A DNA stretch of 36,137 bases from Clostridium sp. CAG:678 (GCA_000431535.1 HF991803.1:59026-95162), one strand, 5' to 3'. Shown: positions 26,314-34,234, counted from the first letter of the stretch. Numbers and translations are program-made. The notes: generated by a model not told the origin, from the letters alone.

Positions 26314-26958
26314 TCAATATCCCAGATCTTCGTTTACGAGGATCACTTTGATTCTGCCCTTGTGGCGCTGGTAGGCGGAGACCACAAAATTACAGCAGAT
26401 ACGCTCCGGGGTGCGGCACCCTGCGCAGAGTTCCGGCGAACTTCCGCCGAGGCTGATACACTGCCCTGTTGCGGCACACGGCGTATTTTTATGCAGCCTG
26501 ACTGTATTGCTCGGCGCCGCCTGCTGCTTAACACGGTTTACAGCGCTTGCAAGATCCGGCACGATCTTGTTTTTGCCCGCTACCATAATAACCTGTTTTG
26601 GCCCGTAAACAATGCAGGCAACGCGGTTGGAATTGCCGTCCACATTATAAAGTTCGCCGTTTTCGGTGATCGCATTGGAAGAGCAGAAATACGCGTCACA
26701 TCCAAAAGCCCGCACATAACATGCACGCAGCTCCTCGCCTTCCAGACCGCGCCTGTCATAAAACACATAATCGCCGCCGGAAAGCAGATCCATAACACCT
26801 GTTTGCGCAAGCGTTTCACTGCCGCCGTTAGAAACCGTGCTGCCCGCCGGCACAAGGCTTTTTATAATGCCGGCAACCTCTTCCCTGCTTTCCGCATAAA
26901 AAGCGGAAATATTATTTTTTTCAAGATTTTTCATCGTTTTTTCTATGATCCGGTCCAT
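26314..26958 (-). CDS. LUD-domain (lactate utilization-type) protein
   Basis: This 214-residue protein of the LUD/DUF162 group is related to LutC/LutB-associated domains. The core has STVSNGGSETL, FYDRRGLEGEE, SSNAITENGELYNVDGNSNRVA and VIMVAGKNKIV, all characteristic. The C-terminal Cys cluster (CAATGQC, then CAGCRTPERICCN) could bind metal or an Fe-S centre. It contains a few residues more between the first and second Cys groups than the short C..TG.C..C form I remember. GGAGGAACG precedes ATG 26958, so the earlier TTG at 26976 is not the start. It follows comM by 24 bases on the same strand. The true role in this clade is unknown. Confidence 0.9.
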   Translation of the reverse strand: MDRIIEKTMKNLEKNNISAFYAESREEVAGIIKSLVPAGSTVSNGGSETLAQTGVMDLLSGGDYVFYDRRGLEGEELRACYVRAFGCDAYFCSSNAITENGELYNVDGNSNRVACIVYGPKQVIMVAGKNKIVPDLASAVNRVKQQAAPSNTVRLHKNTPCAATGQCISLGGSSPELCAGCRTPERICCNFVVSAYQRHKGRIKVILVNEDLGY

Positions 26959-26982
26959 TTTCGTTCCTCCAAACAAAAAGTT

Positions 26983-28509
26983 TTATTCCGTCCAGTATTT
27001 TCTGTCTAAACTTCTGTACTGCACCGCCTGGGCAATATGGGGTGCCTCTATGGTCTCACACGCCTCCAGATCCGCGATCGTGCGTGAGATTCGAAGTATC
27101 TTATCATACGCGCGCGCAGAAAGCCCCAGTTTTTCAAAACTGAGTTTCAGCAGTTGTTCCGCCTCTGCGGAAAGCCGGCAGAATTCCCGCGTCATCCTCG
27201 GCGTCATTTTGGCGTTGCAGGTAATGCCTGTGCCTGCAAACCGTTTGCGCTGGATCTCCCTTGCGCGGTTCACCCGTTTGCGGATCTCTGCGGAGCTCTC
27301 TTCCTTTTGCTTTGAGGCAAGGCGGTCATAATCCACAGGTTCCACCTCTATATGAATATCGATCCTGTCCAAAATCGGGCCGCTGACCTTATCGCGATAT
27401 CTGCGCTTTGCGGCATCCGTGCAGACGCATTCCTTTGTTGGGTGGCCAAGATACCCGCACGGGCACGGATTCATTGCCGCCACCAGCATAATATTTGACG
27501 GGTAAGAAACCGTGCCCGCACTGCGCGCGATGGTTACTTTGCCGTCCTCCAGCGGCTGGCGCAGAGATTCTTTGGCGCGCCTGTCAAACTCCGGGAACTC
27601 ATCCATAAACAGCACACCGTTGTGCGCAAGACTGATCTCTCCGGGTCTCGGCGTCTGTCCGCCGCCCGTAAGCCCCTGGGCAGAGATCGTGTGGTGCGGG
27701 CTTCTGAACGGGCGGCTCGTGATCAACTGCACATCCGCCGGAAGTTCCCCCGCTATGGAATAGATCTTCGTCGTTTCCAGTTCTTCTTCAAAACTCATCT
27801 GCGGCAGGATAGACGGTATACGCTTTGCAAGCATGGATTTGCCCGTGCCGGGCGGGCCGACCATAATGCAGTTATGGCCGCCTGCCGCGGCGATCTCCAG
27901 CGCGCGTTTCGCATCCCCCTGCCCTTTAACATCGGCAAAATCCAGCGTGTCATCATACGTGGCAAGTTTGGAAAGCGGTGTAAAGCACGGCGGCAGTTTT
28001 TCCTCGCCGCTGATATGACGTATTACCTCGCCTATATTCTTTGCGGCAAACACATCTATGCCGTTTACGGCGCCTGCCTCCGTTTTGTTGCCGTACGGAA
28101 TGAAAACAGCGGGTATTCCCTGCTCCCTTGCCTTTAACAGCATGGGCAAAACGCCTGTGCAGGGGCGTATCTCCCCGTCAAGCGAAAGCTCGCCCACAAA
28201 GGCGTAATCCGCAATCGATGCTTTGATCTGCCCTGTTGCGGCAAGCACGGCAATCAGAATGGGCAGGTCATAAAGCGGACCTTCTTTTTTGATATCCGCG
28301 GGCGCTATATTTACCGTTATGCGCGAAACGGGAAAATCGTATTTACAGTTTTTAATGCTGGCGCGCACACGTTCACGGCTCTCTTTCACGGCGGCGTCCG
28401 GCAAACCGACGATATCAAACCGCGGCAGACCCCCGCTGAGATCCGCCTCCACAACAACCGAAAAAGCATCCATACCGTAAATACCAAGGCTTTTTGCCTT
28501 AGCAAACAT
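26983..28509 (-). CDS. comM: YifB/ComM family Mg-chelatase-like AAA+ ATPase
   Basis: This 508-residue protein matches the ComM/YifB family. In naturally transformable bacteria ComM is a helicase that widens the recombination joint. In order it has an N-terminal Lon/ChlI-like domain (SLGIYGMDAFSV, GLPDAAVKESRERV), an AAA+ core with Walker A GPPGTGKSML and FMDEFPEF, a four-Cys zinc-like group (MNPCPCGYLG, ECVC) and a helical C-terminal lid. The ATG at 28509 has GCGGGTG upstream; a GTG nine bases earlier would overlap it. It is co-oriented with the LUD gene. No other competence gene is in the window. Confidence 0.95.
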   Translation of the reverse strand: MFAKAKSLGIYGMDAFSVVVEADLSGGLPRFDIVGLPDAAVKESRERVRASIKNCKYDFPVSRITVNIAPADIKKEGPLYDLPILIAVLAATGQIKASIADYAFVGELSLDGEIRPCTGVLPMLLKAREQGIPAVFIPYGNKTEAGAVNGIDVFAAKNIGEVIRHISGEEKLPPCFTPLSKLATYDDTLDFADVKGQGDAKRALEIAAAGGHNCIMVGPPGTGKSMLAKRIPSILPQMSFEEELETTKIYSIAGELPADVQLITSRPFRSPHHTISAQGLTGGGQTPRPGEISLAHNGVLFMDEFPEFDRRAKESLRQPLEDGKVTIARSAGTVSYPSNIMLVAAMNPCPCGYLGHPTKECVCTDAAKRRYRDKVSGPILDRIDIHIEVEPVDYDRLASKQKEESSAEIRKRVNRAREIQRKRFAGTGITCNAKMTPRMTREFCRLSAEAEQLLKLSFEKLGLSARAYDKILRISRTIADLEACETIEAPHIAQAVQYRSLDRKYWTE

Positions 28510-28572
28510 AATAAACACCCGCTTTCCATTGAATCCGCAATTTTACGCAAAGATCCACATCAAACTAATAAC

Positions 28573-28601
28573 AGTATACTAAATAAGACTTTTGCCTGCA
28601 A
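28573..28601 (-). promoter_or_regulatory. comM promoter
   Basis: On the minus strand TTGCAG (28596-28601) and TATACT (28573-28578) are 17 bases apart. Confidence 0.65.
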
Positions 28602-28649
28602 GTCATATTTGGCAATACGGAATTAATAAAATGTTTAAAGAGCATATTA

Positions 28650-28678
28650 TTGACAATGCTTTTTAATAAGTTTACAAT
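28650..28678 (+). promoter_or_regulatory. Phosphoglucomutase promoter
   Basis: Consensus TTGACA (28650-28655) and TACAAT (28673-28678) are separated by 17 bases, about 45 bases before the ATG. Confidence 0.85.
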
Positions 28679-28724
28679 ATGTACGGGCAAAAGCAGACGC
28701 CTAAAATAATAAGGGAGCGATCTT

Positions 28725-30449
28725 ATGGAAATCAAAGAACTTTACCAACAGTGGATCAAAAACGCTGACGCGGATCCGGACTTAATTGCCGAGCTGAAAG
28801 CAATAGACGGCAACGAAGATGAGATCAGCGACAGATTTTATACAGAACTTGAATTCGGCACGGCAGGCCTGCGCGGTGTGATCGGCGCCGGCACCAACCG
28901 TATGAATTATTACACCGTATGCAGGGCAACACAGGGGCTTGCGGATTTTTTGAACGCGCATTATGACCACCCCAGCTGCGCGATCGGCTATGATTCCAGA
29001 ATCAAGAGCGATTATTTCTCTAAAGAAGCGGCAAAAACGCTTGCCGCAAACGGGATCAAAGTGTATATTTTTGAAGAACTGGAGCCGACCCCGTGCCTTT
29101 CCTACGCGATCCGGAAATTCGGCGCGCAGGGCGGTATCATTCTGACCGCTTCCCACAACCCGGCAAAATACAACGGCTACAAATGCTATGATTACAACGG
29201 CTATCAGATGACGGATGAAGAGGCCACCGAAACCTATGAATATATCAAAAAGGTGGATTATTTCACCGGCATCAAAACCATGGACTTTGATGATGCCGTA
29301 AACCAAGGCATGATAGAATACATGGGGCAGGATGTGATTGAAAGTTTCCTGGACGAAGTACAGAAACAGTGTGTAAACCCCGGTATTTGCGAAAAAGCGG
29401 ATCTAAAGGTGATCTATACGCCCCTGAACGGCACGGGAAATAAGCCTGTGCGCAAAATACTGAGCAGAATAGGCGTTAAGGATATATACGTTGTGCCCGA
29501 GCAGGAAAATCCAAACGGCAATTTCCCCACCTGCCCTTACCCCAATCCGGAGATCCGGCAGGCGTTTGAACTGGCGCTTAAAGCGGCGCAGAAACACAAC
29601 GCGGATATTCTGCTTGCAACCGACCCGGACTGCGACAGAGTTGGCATTGCCGTAAACGACGGCAGCGGAAACTATGAACTGATGAGCGGAAACGAAGTGG
29701 GCGCCATGCTGCTCCACTATCTGCTTTCACAGAAAAAGGCAAACGGCACGCTGCCGGAACACGCCGTTGCGGCAAAATCGTTTGTTTCCACCGACCTTGC
29801 GGAGGAGATTGCAAAAAGATTCGGCTGTGAATTCAAAAACCTGCTTACAGGATTCAAATATATCGGCGAACTGATCACCAAACTGGAGGCGCAGGGCAGA
29901 GGCGGCGATTTCATCATGGGATTTGAGGAATCCTACGGCTACCTTGCCGGAACGCATGCCAGGGATAAAGACGCCGTGGTAGGCTCCATGCTGATCTGCG
30001 AAATGGCGGCTTATTATAAAGCACAGGGCAAGACCCTGCTTGAAGTGATGAATGATATCTATTCGGAATACGGCTATTACTGCAACACCGTTAAAAGTTA
30101 TGAATTTGACGGCGCTGCGGGCATGAAAAAGATGCAGCAGATCATGGATGACCTGCGTAAAGACCCGCCGAAAGACCTTGCAGGCGCAAAGATCATCTAC
30201 ACGGCAGATTATGAAAGCGGCACGCAAAAAGATCTTGCCGCCGGAACGGAAAGCAAAACGGAACTGCCAAAATCCAACGTGCTTGCATACAAGGCAGAGG
30301 GCGGCAGCGGACTGATCGTTCGCCCCAGCGGCACAGAACCGAAGATCAAGGCGTATATTACCGCCATTGGTGCAAGTAAAGCCGATGCCCATGCAAAGGC
30401 AGAACAGCTGATTGCCGAGGCAAACGCCATTATGAACACGGAGGCATAA
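28725..30449 (+). CDS. Phosphoglucomutase/phosphomannomutase (alpha-D-phosphohexomutase)
   Basis: This 574-residue enzyme interconverts hexose 1- and 6-phosphates and feeds sugar-nucleotide and glycogen synthesis. The phosphoserine loop is TASHNP with active S143. The magnesium site is DPDCDRVG, the sugar-specificity loop is GFEESYGY and the phosphate-binding loop is RPSGTEPKIKAY. The N-terminal FGTAGLRG motif is also typical. Length and motifs match the PgcA/PgmB2-like bacterial group. AAGGGAG supports the start. A very small membrane peptide gene follows four bases later and is probably co-transcribed. Confidence 0.96.
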   Translation: MEIKELYQQWIKNADADPDLIAELKAIDGNEDEISDRFYTELEFGTAGLRGVIGAGTNRMNYYTVCRATQGLADFLNAHYDHPSCAIGYDSRIKSDYFSKEAAKTLAANGIKVYIFEELEPTPCLSYAIRKFGAQGGIILTASHNPAKYNGYKCYDYNGYQMTDEEATETYEYIKKVDYFTGIKTMDFDDAVNQGMIEYMGQDVIESFLDEVQKQCVNPGICEKADLKVIYTPLNGTGNKPVRKILSRIGVKDIYVVPEQENPNGNFPTCPYPNPEIRQAFELALKAAQKHNADILLATDPDCDRVGIAVNDGSGNYELMSGNEVGAMLLHYLLSQKKANGTLPEHAVAAKSFVSTDLAEEIAKRFGCEFKNLLTGFKYIGELITKLEAQGRGGDFIMGFEESYGYLAGTHARDKDAVVGSMLICEMAAYYKAQGKTLLEVMNDIYSEYGYYCNTVKSYEFDGAAGMKKMQQIMDDLRKDPPKDLAGAKIIYTADYESGTQKDLAAGTESKTELPKSNVLAYKAEGGSGLIVRPSGTEPKIKAYITAIGASKADAHAKAEQLIAEANAIMNTEA

Positions 30450-30453
30450 ACCG

Positions 30454-30555
30454 ATGTATAATAGAAAATGGGTAAAGATCACAGCGATCGTGCTTGCCGT
30501 TTTAATGGCCGGCAGCGGACTGGGCGTTGGCATCTGGGCGCTGTTTGCCATGTAA
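30454..30555 (+). CDS. Small single-span membrane peptide, 33 residues
   Basis: ATG at 30454 opens a 33-codon frame with a good GGAGG site at 30440-30444, nine bases ahead and inside the end of the phosphoglucomutase gene. The peptide starts MYNRKWVKITAIVLAVLMAG: a basic N-terminus then one hydrophobic helix. The stop is at 30553. The ribosome site, the positive-inside pattern and the four-base gap argue for a real gene. I recall similar short single-span proteins in clostridia but no function. It could be a small regulatory subunit or a scaffold peptide. Confidence 0.6.
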   Translation: MYNRKWVKITAIVLAVLMAGSGLGVGIWALFAM

Positions 30556-30581
30556 AACATAACCCGTTAAACAATAAAGTA

Positions 30582-30610
30582 AAACCGTTTGAACTGAGTT
30601 CAAACGGTTT
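30582..30610 (-). terminator. Left copy of the locus terminator hairpin (works leftward, for amt)
   Basis: AAACCGTTTGAAC pairs with GTTCAAACGGTTT around TGA or a small loop. On the minus strand it is followed by TTTTACTTTATT. It lies about 400 bases beyond the amt stop, on the far side of element B. Confidence 0.7.
30585..30607. repeat. Flanking direct repeat, left copy (element B)
   Basis: A 23-base palindromic sequence that recurs exactly at 30903-30925. It is the terminator stem of this locus and differs completely from the one flanking element A. Confidence 0.9.
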
Positions 30611-30902
30611 AGCGTGTAGAAAAAGTTGCTCCTTTAGAAAAAATGCAGTTCTACACGCTGAGGAGACTGCGAGAAATCGAGCCGAATTTCGTTTTCTTGC
30701 GAGCGGGCGCCGTACAACGGTACTGCCCCCGAGCAAAAAACGAAAAGCGCAATGCCGCATAAACGTTGGTTTATGCGGCATTTAACTGTTTATACGCGTA
30801 TTCTTTTATGAGCGAGCTGCTTTTCGGCGGTGTGTTACAATTTTTGATTTTTGCTTAAAGTATAAGTCGGCGCGGTTCAGCCGACTTTATCGACAGTCTG
30901 AG
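30608..30902 (+). mobile_element. Non-coding MITE-like element, copy B
   Basis: This 295-base relative of the element at 14400-14685 lies between the convergent phosphoglucomutase unit and amt. The left end TTAGCGTGTAGAAAAAG (30609-30625) and the right end CTTTATCGACAGTCTGA (30885-30901) are imperfect inverted repeats. Shared with copy A are the first 15 bases, the CTACACGCTGA..CTGCGAGAAATCGAGC core, the AATGCCGCA hairpin base, an ATTCTTTTAT..AGCGAG block at 30800-30815 and the last 20 or so bases. Middle parts differ in sequence. It is flanked by two exact 23-base copies of the local terminator stem. No coding capacity is visible, and mobility is inferred. Confidence 0.65.
30611..30785 (+). 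ncRNA. Candidate structured RNA, copy B
   Basis: The fold matches copy A. Stem 1 is AGCGTGTAG (30611-30619) with CTACACGCT (30651-30659). The pseudoknot pairs GCAGTT (30645-30650) with GACTGC (30665-30670). A GAAA hairpin lies at 30670-30679. The long stem TTTCGTTTT-TTGC (30687-30700) pairs with GCAA-AAAACGAAA (30733-30745), then GGGC with GCCC, capped by GTAC-AACG-GTAC (30712-30723). The last hairpin is 14 bp, AATGCCGCATAAAC with GTTTATGCGGCATT (30751-30782). The long stem has quite different bases from copy A but the same layout. The tail after the last hairpin is less T-rich than in A. No promoter is evident. Confidence 0.55.
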
Positions 30903-30931
30903 CCGTTTGAACTGAGTTCAAACGGCTTTTT
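30902..30931 (+). terminator. Right copy of the locus terminator hairpin, with T-run
   Basis: GCCGTTTGAAC and GTTCAAACGGC (30902-30926) form the stem, followed by TTTTTGT. It terminates rightward transcripts from the phosphoglucomutase side and contains the right flanking repeat (30903-30925). Confidence 0.88.
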
Positions 30932-31016
30932 GTATAAGATCGTTTTGTTCTTTTGCGATCCGTAATGTTTTATGCGAAAACGGGATTCATCTTAATAGGT
31001 TTACTCCATAAAAAGC

Positions 31017-32750
31017 TTATAGTTCTTCGTCCTGCAGCGCGTCAAAGCCGCGTTCGCCCGTTCGTATCTTAACAACGTCCTCCACATCGTAAATAAACAC
31101 TTTACCGTCTCCTATATTTCCGGTATAAAGCGTTTCCTGCATGGTTTTAACAAGGGTTTCAACCGGTATCTTGCAGATGACGATATCAATTTTGATCTTA
31201 GGCAACAGGCGTGAGCCGACCGGATTTCCCCTGAAATAAATGCCGTGCCCTTTCTGCGCGCCGTAGCCGAACACATTGGTAACAGTTATACCCGTTATGC
31301 CCAGTTCTTCCAAAGCATCTTCCAATTCGCTGAATTTATTCTGATTCGTAAGGATCGTTACTTTGGTGATCTTTGCACCCGGCGTTTCATTGTGAACAAC
31401 TTTTACCGCTTCATCACGCGAAACAGCGGGTTCGGCAGTTTCAGGCGCTGCCTTAACGGCGGCAACTGCGCCATCTGCGAATTCCTCTGTTACGGGAACA
31501 AAATCCGGATATGCAACATTGCCGTGCTCGCCAATATCCAGACCCTGAATCTCTTCCTCACGAGATACCCTGATACCAACGGCCTTTTTAAGCACAAACC
31601 ATACCAGACCGGTCGTGATGAACACAAATGCGCCAACGGCAACAACACCAATCAGCTGCGTGCCAAGAAGGCTGAAACCGCCGCCGTAAAACAAACCGTT
31701 TCTTGTGGAAAGCGTTGTAACGCCCTCTTTTGCAAAAAGCCCCACACAAATTGTGCCGAAAACGCCGCAGCCAAGATGAACCGAAGTAGCGCCGACGGGA
31801 TCATCGATCTTCAGTTTATCAAAGAACATAACGGCAAATACAACCAGCACGCCGGCAAGCGCGCCAATCAGAATAGACGCCTCAATGGTGAAGTATGCGC
31901 AGCCGCCCGTAATGGCAACAAGGCCGGCAAGGCAGCCGTTTATAGTCATGCCCAGATCCGGTTTGCCCATGGTGATCCACGAAGTGACCGTAGAGGTGAG
32001 CACCGCCGCAATGGCGGACGTATTCGTTGTCATAAGGATATGCATAATGTCTGACGGATTTTCAAAACTCATCGTTGAGCCGGGGTTGAATCCGAACCAG
32101 CCGAGCCAGAGAACAAACAGGCCGATAACGGCAAGGGACATATTGTGCCCCGGAATTGCCTTCGGTTTTCCGTCTTTTCCGTATTTTCCGATCCGCGGGC
32201 CAAGAATCATTGCGCCTGCAAGCGCTGCCCAGCCGCCAACGGAATGCACAACGGTATCGCCCGCGAAATCCATGAATCCAAGATCCGCAAGCCAGCCGCC
32301 GCCCCATACCCAGTGGCCGACTATGGGGTAGATAACCAGCGTTAAAATGAAAGAAAAAATAATAAATGAAATATATTTTACTCTTTCCGCCACGGCGCCG
32401 GAAACAATGGTTGCGGCAGTGCCGCAGAAAACAAGCTGGAAAAAGAATTTTCCCCAGAAAGGAACGGTGGAAGTCAGCGTGTTATCATAAAACGCATTAT
32501 CCGCGCCGCCAAGGATAAACAGATGCTCCGTTCCGATAAACGGATGATCGCCGCCAAACATCAATCCCCAGCCCAGCAAAAGAAAGCCGAGCGAGGAAAC
32601 GGCAAAAACAATAAAGTTTTTGGAAAGAATATTTACCGTGTTCTTTGCCCTTGCAAAACCTGCTTCTACGCTTGCAAAGCCGAGATTCATAAAGAACACC
32701 AGAATTGCCGCAAGAAACACCCAAAGGGTGTCCGTTATGGAAAAAGCCAT
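31017..32750 (-). CDS. amt: Ammonium transporter fused to a PII signalling domain
   Basis: This 577-residue fusion starts with an Amt channel (residues about 1-410, eleven membrane segments). Its twin pore His are expected in VVHSVGGWAALAG and SVHLGCGVFG. A linker rich in Ala/Val/Glu follows. From about residue 460 a full PII/GlnK domain runs to the end, with GYGAQKGHGIY at the T-loop and GDGKVFIYDVEDVVKIRTGERG as the C-terminal signature. PII normally plugs Amt when nitrogen is plentiful; the fusion makes that contact permanent in stoichiometry. The T-loop reads FRGNPVGSRLLPKIK, with no Tyr at the uridylylation site, so control by uridylylation is unlikely and nucleotide/2-oxoglutarate binding would be the signal. 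AGGAGGT precedes the start. Its transcript begins with a terminator hairpin. Confidence 0.96.
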   Translation of the reverse strand: MAFSITDTLWVFLAAILVFFMNLGFASVEAGFARAKNTVNILSKNFIVFAVSSLGFLLLGWGLMFGGDHPFIGTEHLFILGGADNAFYDNTLTSTVPFWGKFFFQLVFCGTAATIVSGAVAERVKYISFIIFSFILTLVIYPIVGHWVWGGGWLADLGFMDFAGDTVVHSVGGWAALAGAMILGPRIGKYGKDGKPKAIPGHNMSLAVIGLFVLWLGWFGFNPGSTMSFENPSDIMHILMTTNTSAIAAVLTSTVTSWITMGKPDLGMTINGCLAGLVAITGGCAYFTIEASILIGALAGVLVVFAVMFFDKLKIDDPVGATSVHLGCGVFGTICVGLFAKEGVTTLSTRNGLFYGGGFSLLGTQLIGVVAVGAFVFITTGLVWFVLKKAVGIRVSREEEIQGLDIGEHGNVAYPDFVPVTEEFADGAVAAVKAAPETAEPAVSRDEAVKVVHNETPGAKITKVTILTNQNKFSELEDALEELGITGITVTNVFGYGAQKGHGIYFRGNPVGSRLLPKIKIDIVICKIPVETLVKTMQETLYTGNIGDGKVFIYDVEDVVKIRTGERGFDALQDEEL

Positions 32751-32816
32751 AAGTACCTCCTGTAATCATTTCCGCGCGATTGCCGCTGCGGAATCAAATA
32801 AAACGGTATGAACCGA

Positions 32817-32862
32817 TAAAAAAAGAGGACAAAGACGTTTCCCGGGAACGTCTTTGTCCTCT
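32817..32862 (-). terminator. Terminator hairpin at the 5' end of the amt transcript
   Basis: On the minus strand a perfect 16-bp stem (arms 32847-32862 and 32824-32839, starting AGAGGACAAAGACGTT) encloses a seven-base loop containing CCCGGG. Seven T residues follow (32817-32823). The stem begins about two bases after the predicted transcription start, so nearly all transcripts would stop unless the hairpin is prevented. Confidence 0.85.
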
Positions 32863-32870
32863 ATACTATT

Positions 32871-32899
32871 AGAATACACTTGATTTAACAATCTGTCAA
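32871..32899 (-). promoter_or_regulatory. amt promoter
   Basis: On the minus strand consensus TTGACA (32894-32899) and TATTCT (32871-32876) are 17 bases apart, immediately upstream of the attenuator hairpin. Confidence 0.85.
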
Positions 32900-33038
32900 C
32901 AATTCATTAAAATTTCGTTCATTTACACAAGGAAAAACGAAATCAGCGCTTGAACTTTGGTAAAAACAATTAATATCTATGATCACAGCCTGCCCTGCCA
33001 ACAGCAAAAAAGCGCAATATTTTTATGGCATTTCCGGT

Positions 33039-33251
33039 TTATTTCATAAGCTCTTTTATATCGCTTCTGCCAACAAGATAATCCAGTGAAACGCCGTAAT
33101 AATCGGCGATTTTGATCAGCATATCCACAGGCACATTGATCCGGCCGTTTTCATAATCCGAATACGTGCTTTGATCCACAGAAAGATATGCCGCAAGTTC
33201 TTTTTGTTTTAAATCGTGATCTTCCCTTAAATCTCTGATTCTCGCAAACAA
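33039..33251 (-). CDS. XRE-family HTH regulator, 70 residues
   Basis: This small DNA-binding protein consists of little more than one Cro/CI helix-turn-helix: QKELAAYLSVDQSTYSDYENGR, then a helix ending DYLVGRSD, which is common in clostridial XRE proteins. It starts at TTG with GGGTGA six bases upstream; the next in-frame ATG would delete the HTH. A 37-base palindrome covers its promoter region, which suggests self-repression. The ABC ATPase gene is divergent across a 278-base gap, so it may also be a target. Confidence 0.9.
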   Translation of the reverse strand: MFARIRDLREDHDLKQKELAAYLSVDQSTYSDYENGRINVPVDMLIKIADYYGVSLDYLVGRSDIKELMK

Positions 33252-33268
33252 ATAAAATCACCCGCATA

Positions 33269-33305
33269 AATTATATTATATGGGTATTACCCATATAATA
33301 TAATT
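33269..33305. promoter_or_regulatory. 37-base perfect palindrome in the XRE promoter region
   Basis: Arms of 18 bases (33269-33286 and 33288-33305) centre on a single T at 33287, with GGGTATTACCC in the middle. TATAAT-like boxes occur on both strands inside the arms, so a bound dimer could block transcription both ways. There is no T-run. The remaining stretch to 33450 shows no gene. Confidence 0.75.
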
Positions 33306-33453
33306 AGAATTTCCTTTTGTGCGGACATAAACCGGCTCCTAAACGTCTTAAGAAATAGAATCTGCGGCGCCGCCAATCCGCTATCCCCCGCCTCCGTTCA
33401 GGCATATTCTGTTCACAAGCAAGTTGCTTTAAAACAAAAATTTGTAAAATGGA

Positions 33454-33482
33454 TTGACATAATGCATAAACAAAGATATTGT
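33454..33482 (+). promoter_or_regulatory. Possible promoter of the ABC ATPase gene
   Basis: TTGACA (33454-33459) and TATTGT (33477-33482) are 17 bases apart, about 48 bases before the ATG at 33530. Confidence 0.6.
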
Positions 33483-33529
33483 AAAATTACAAACCTTTCC
33501 GACCCGCGTTTATCTTCTGAGGTAGCGTT

Positions 33530-34234
33530 ATGAAAAGCAAGACACTGGAAAACATATCCTTTCAAATCAAAAAGGGTGAGAATATTGCCATCGTCGGCGA
33601 GAACGGCGCCGGAAAAACAACGCTGATCAAACTGCTTTGCGGTCTGTACACGGCAGGCGAGGGGCAGATCCTGATCAACGGCGAAAACGCGGCGGATTAT
33701 AAAAACGAGGAATACTTCGATCTGTTTTCCCCTGTTTTTCAGGACTATTCGTTTTTGCCGCTGAGCATTGCGCAGAATGTTGCCGCGAAAACGGAATATG
33801 ACAAAAGCAGAGTTGCCGCCGCCCTGAAAGACGCCGGCATATACGATAAAATACAATCCTTTGCACACGGCATGGATACCAAACTGATCAAGGAAGTCAA
33901 CCGTGACGCGCAGGATCTTTCCGGCGGTGAAAAGCAGAAACTTCTGCTTGCCAAAGCGATCTACAAAAACGCGCCCGTAGTGGTACTGGATGAACCGACC
34001 GCGGCGCTGGATCCGGTTGCGGAAAATGAAGTCTATCAACGCTTCAACACATTTGTAAAAGGCAAAACCGCGATCTACATCTCGCACCGGCTTTCCAGCT
34101 GCGTGTTCTGCAACCGCATCGCGGTATTCCACGATGCACAGCTTGTGCAGACCGGAACACACAAGGAACTGCTTGCCAGCGGCGGCAAATACGCGCAGCT
34201 CTGGCATGCGCAGGCAGAATACTACCTGAATTAA
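33530..34234 (+). CDS. ABC ATPase domain of exporter type, without membrane domain
   Basis: This 234-residue nucleotide-binding domain has all working motifs: Walker A GENGAGKTT, Q-loop PVFQDYSF, signature LSGGEKQK, Walker B VVVLDEPTAALD and H-loop ISHRLSS. It resembles the C-terminal half of fused exporters (MsbA/lantibiotic type). However, it starts at KSKTLENISFQI, about 15-20 residues after the usual first strand, and the upstream DNA encodes no membrane helices in any frame I could follow. GAGG is seven bases before the ATG and a promoter exists, so it may be expressed. Either it is a remnant of a larger exporter or a stand-alone ATPase whose partner lies elsewhere. The XRE regulator is divergent from it. 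Confidence 0.85.
   Translation: MKSKTLENISFQIKKGENIAIVGENGAGKTTLIKLLCGLYTAGEGQILINGENAADYKNEEYFDLFSPVFQDYSFLPLSIAQNVAAKTEYDKSRVAAALKDAGIYDKIQSFAHGMDTKLIKEVNRDAQDLSGGEKQKLLLAKAIYKNAPVVVLDEPTAALDPVAENEVYQRFNTFVKGKTAIYISHRLSSCVFCNRIAVFHDAQLVQTGTHKELLASGGKYAQLWHAQAEYYLN

Noticed and set aside
26287-27009. 240-codon plus-strand frame opposite the LUD gene
   Set aside because: It is antisense to a motif-rich gene with a good start; its composition is typical of a shadow frame.
30704-30728. Hairpin resembling domain V of a group II intron
   Set aside because: The GUAC-capped stem lacks the AGC/AGG triad and the bulge of domain V, and no intron protein or other domains are present.
33462-33532. 23-codon frame that overlaps the ABC ATPase start by four bases
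   Set aside because: Its ATG lies inside the spacer of the predicted promoter, it has no ribosome site, and it does not look like a precursor peptide.
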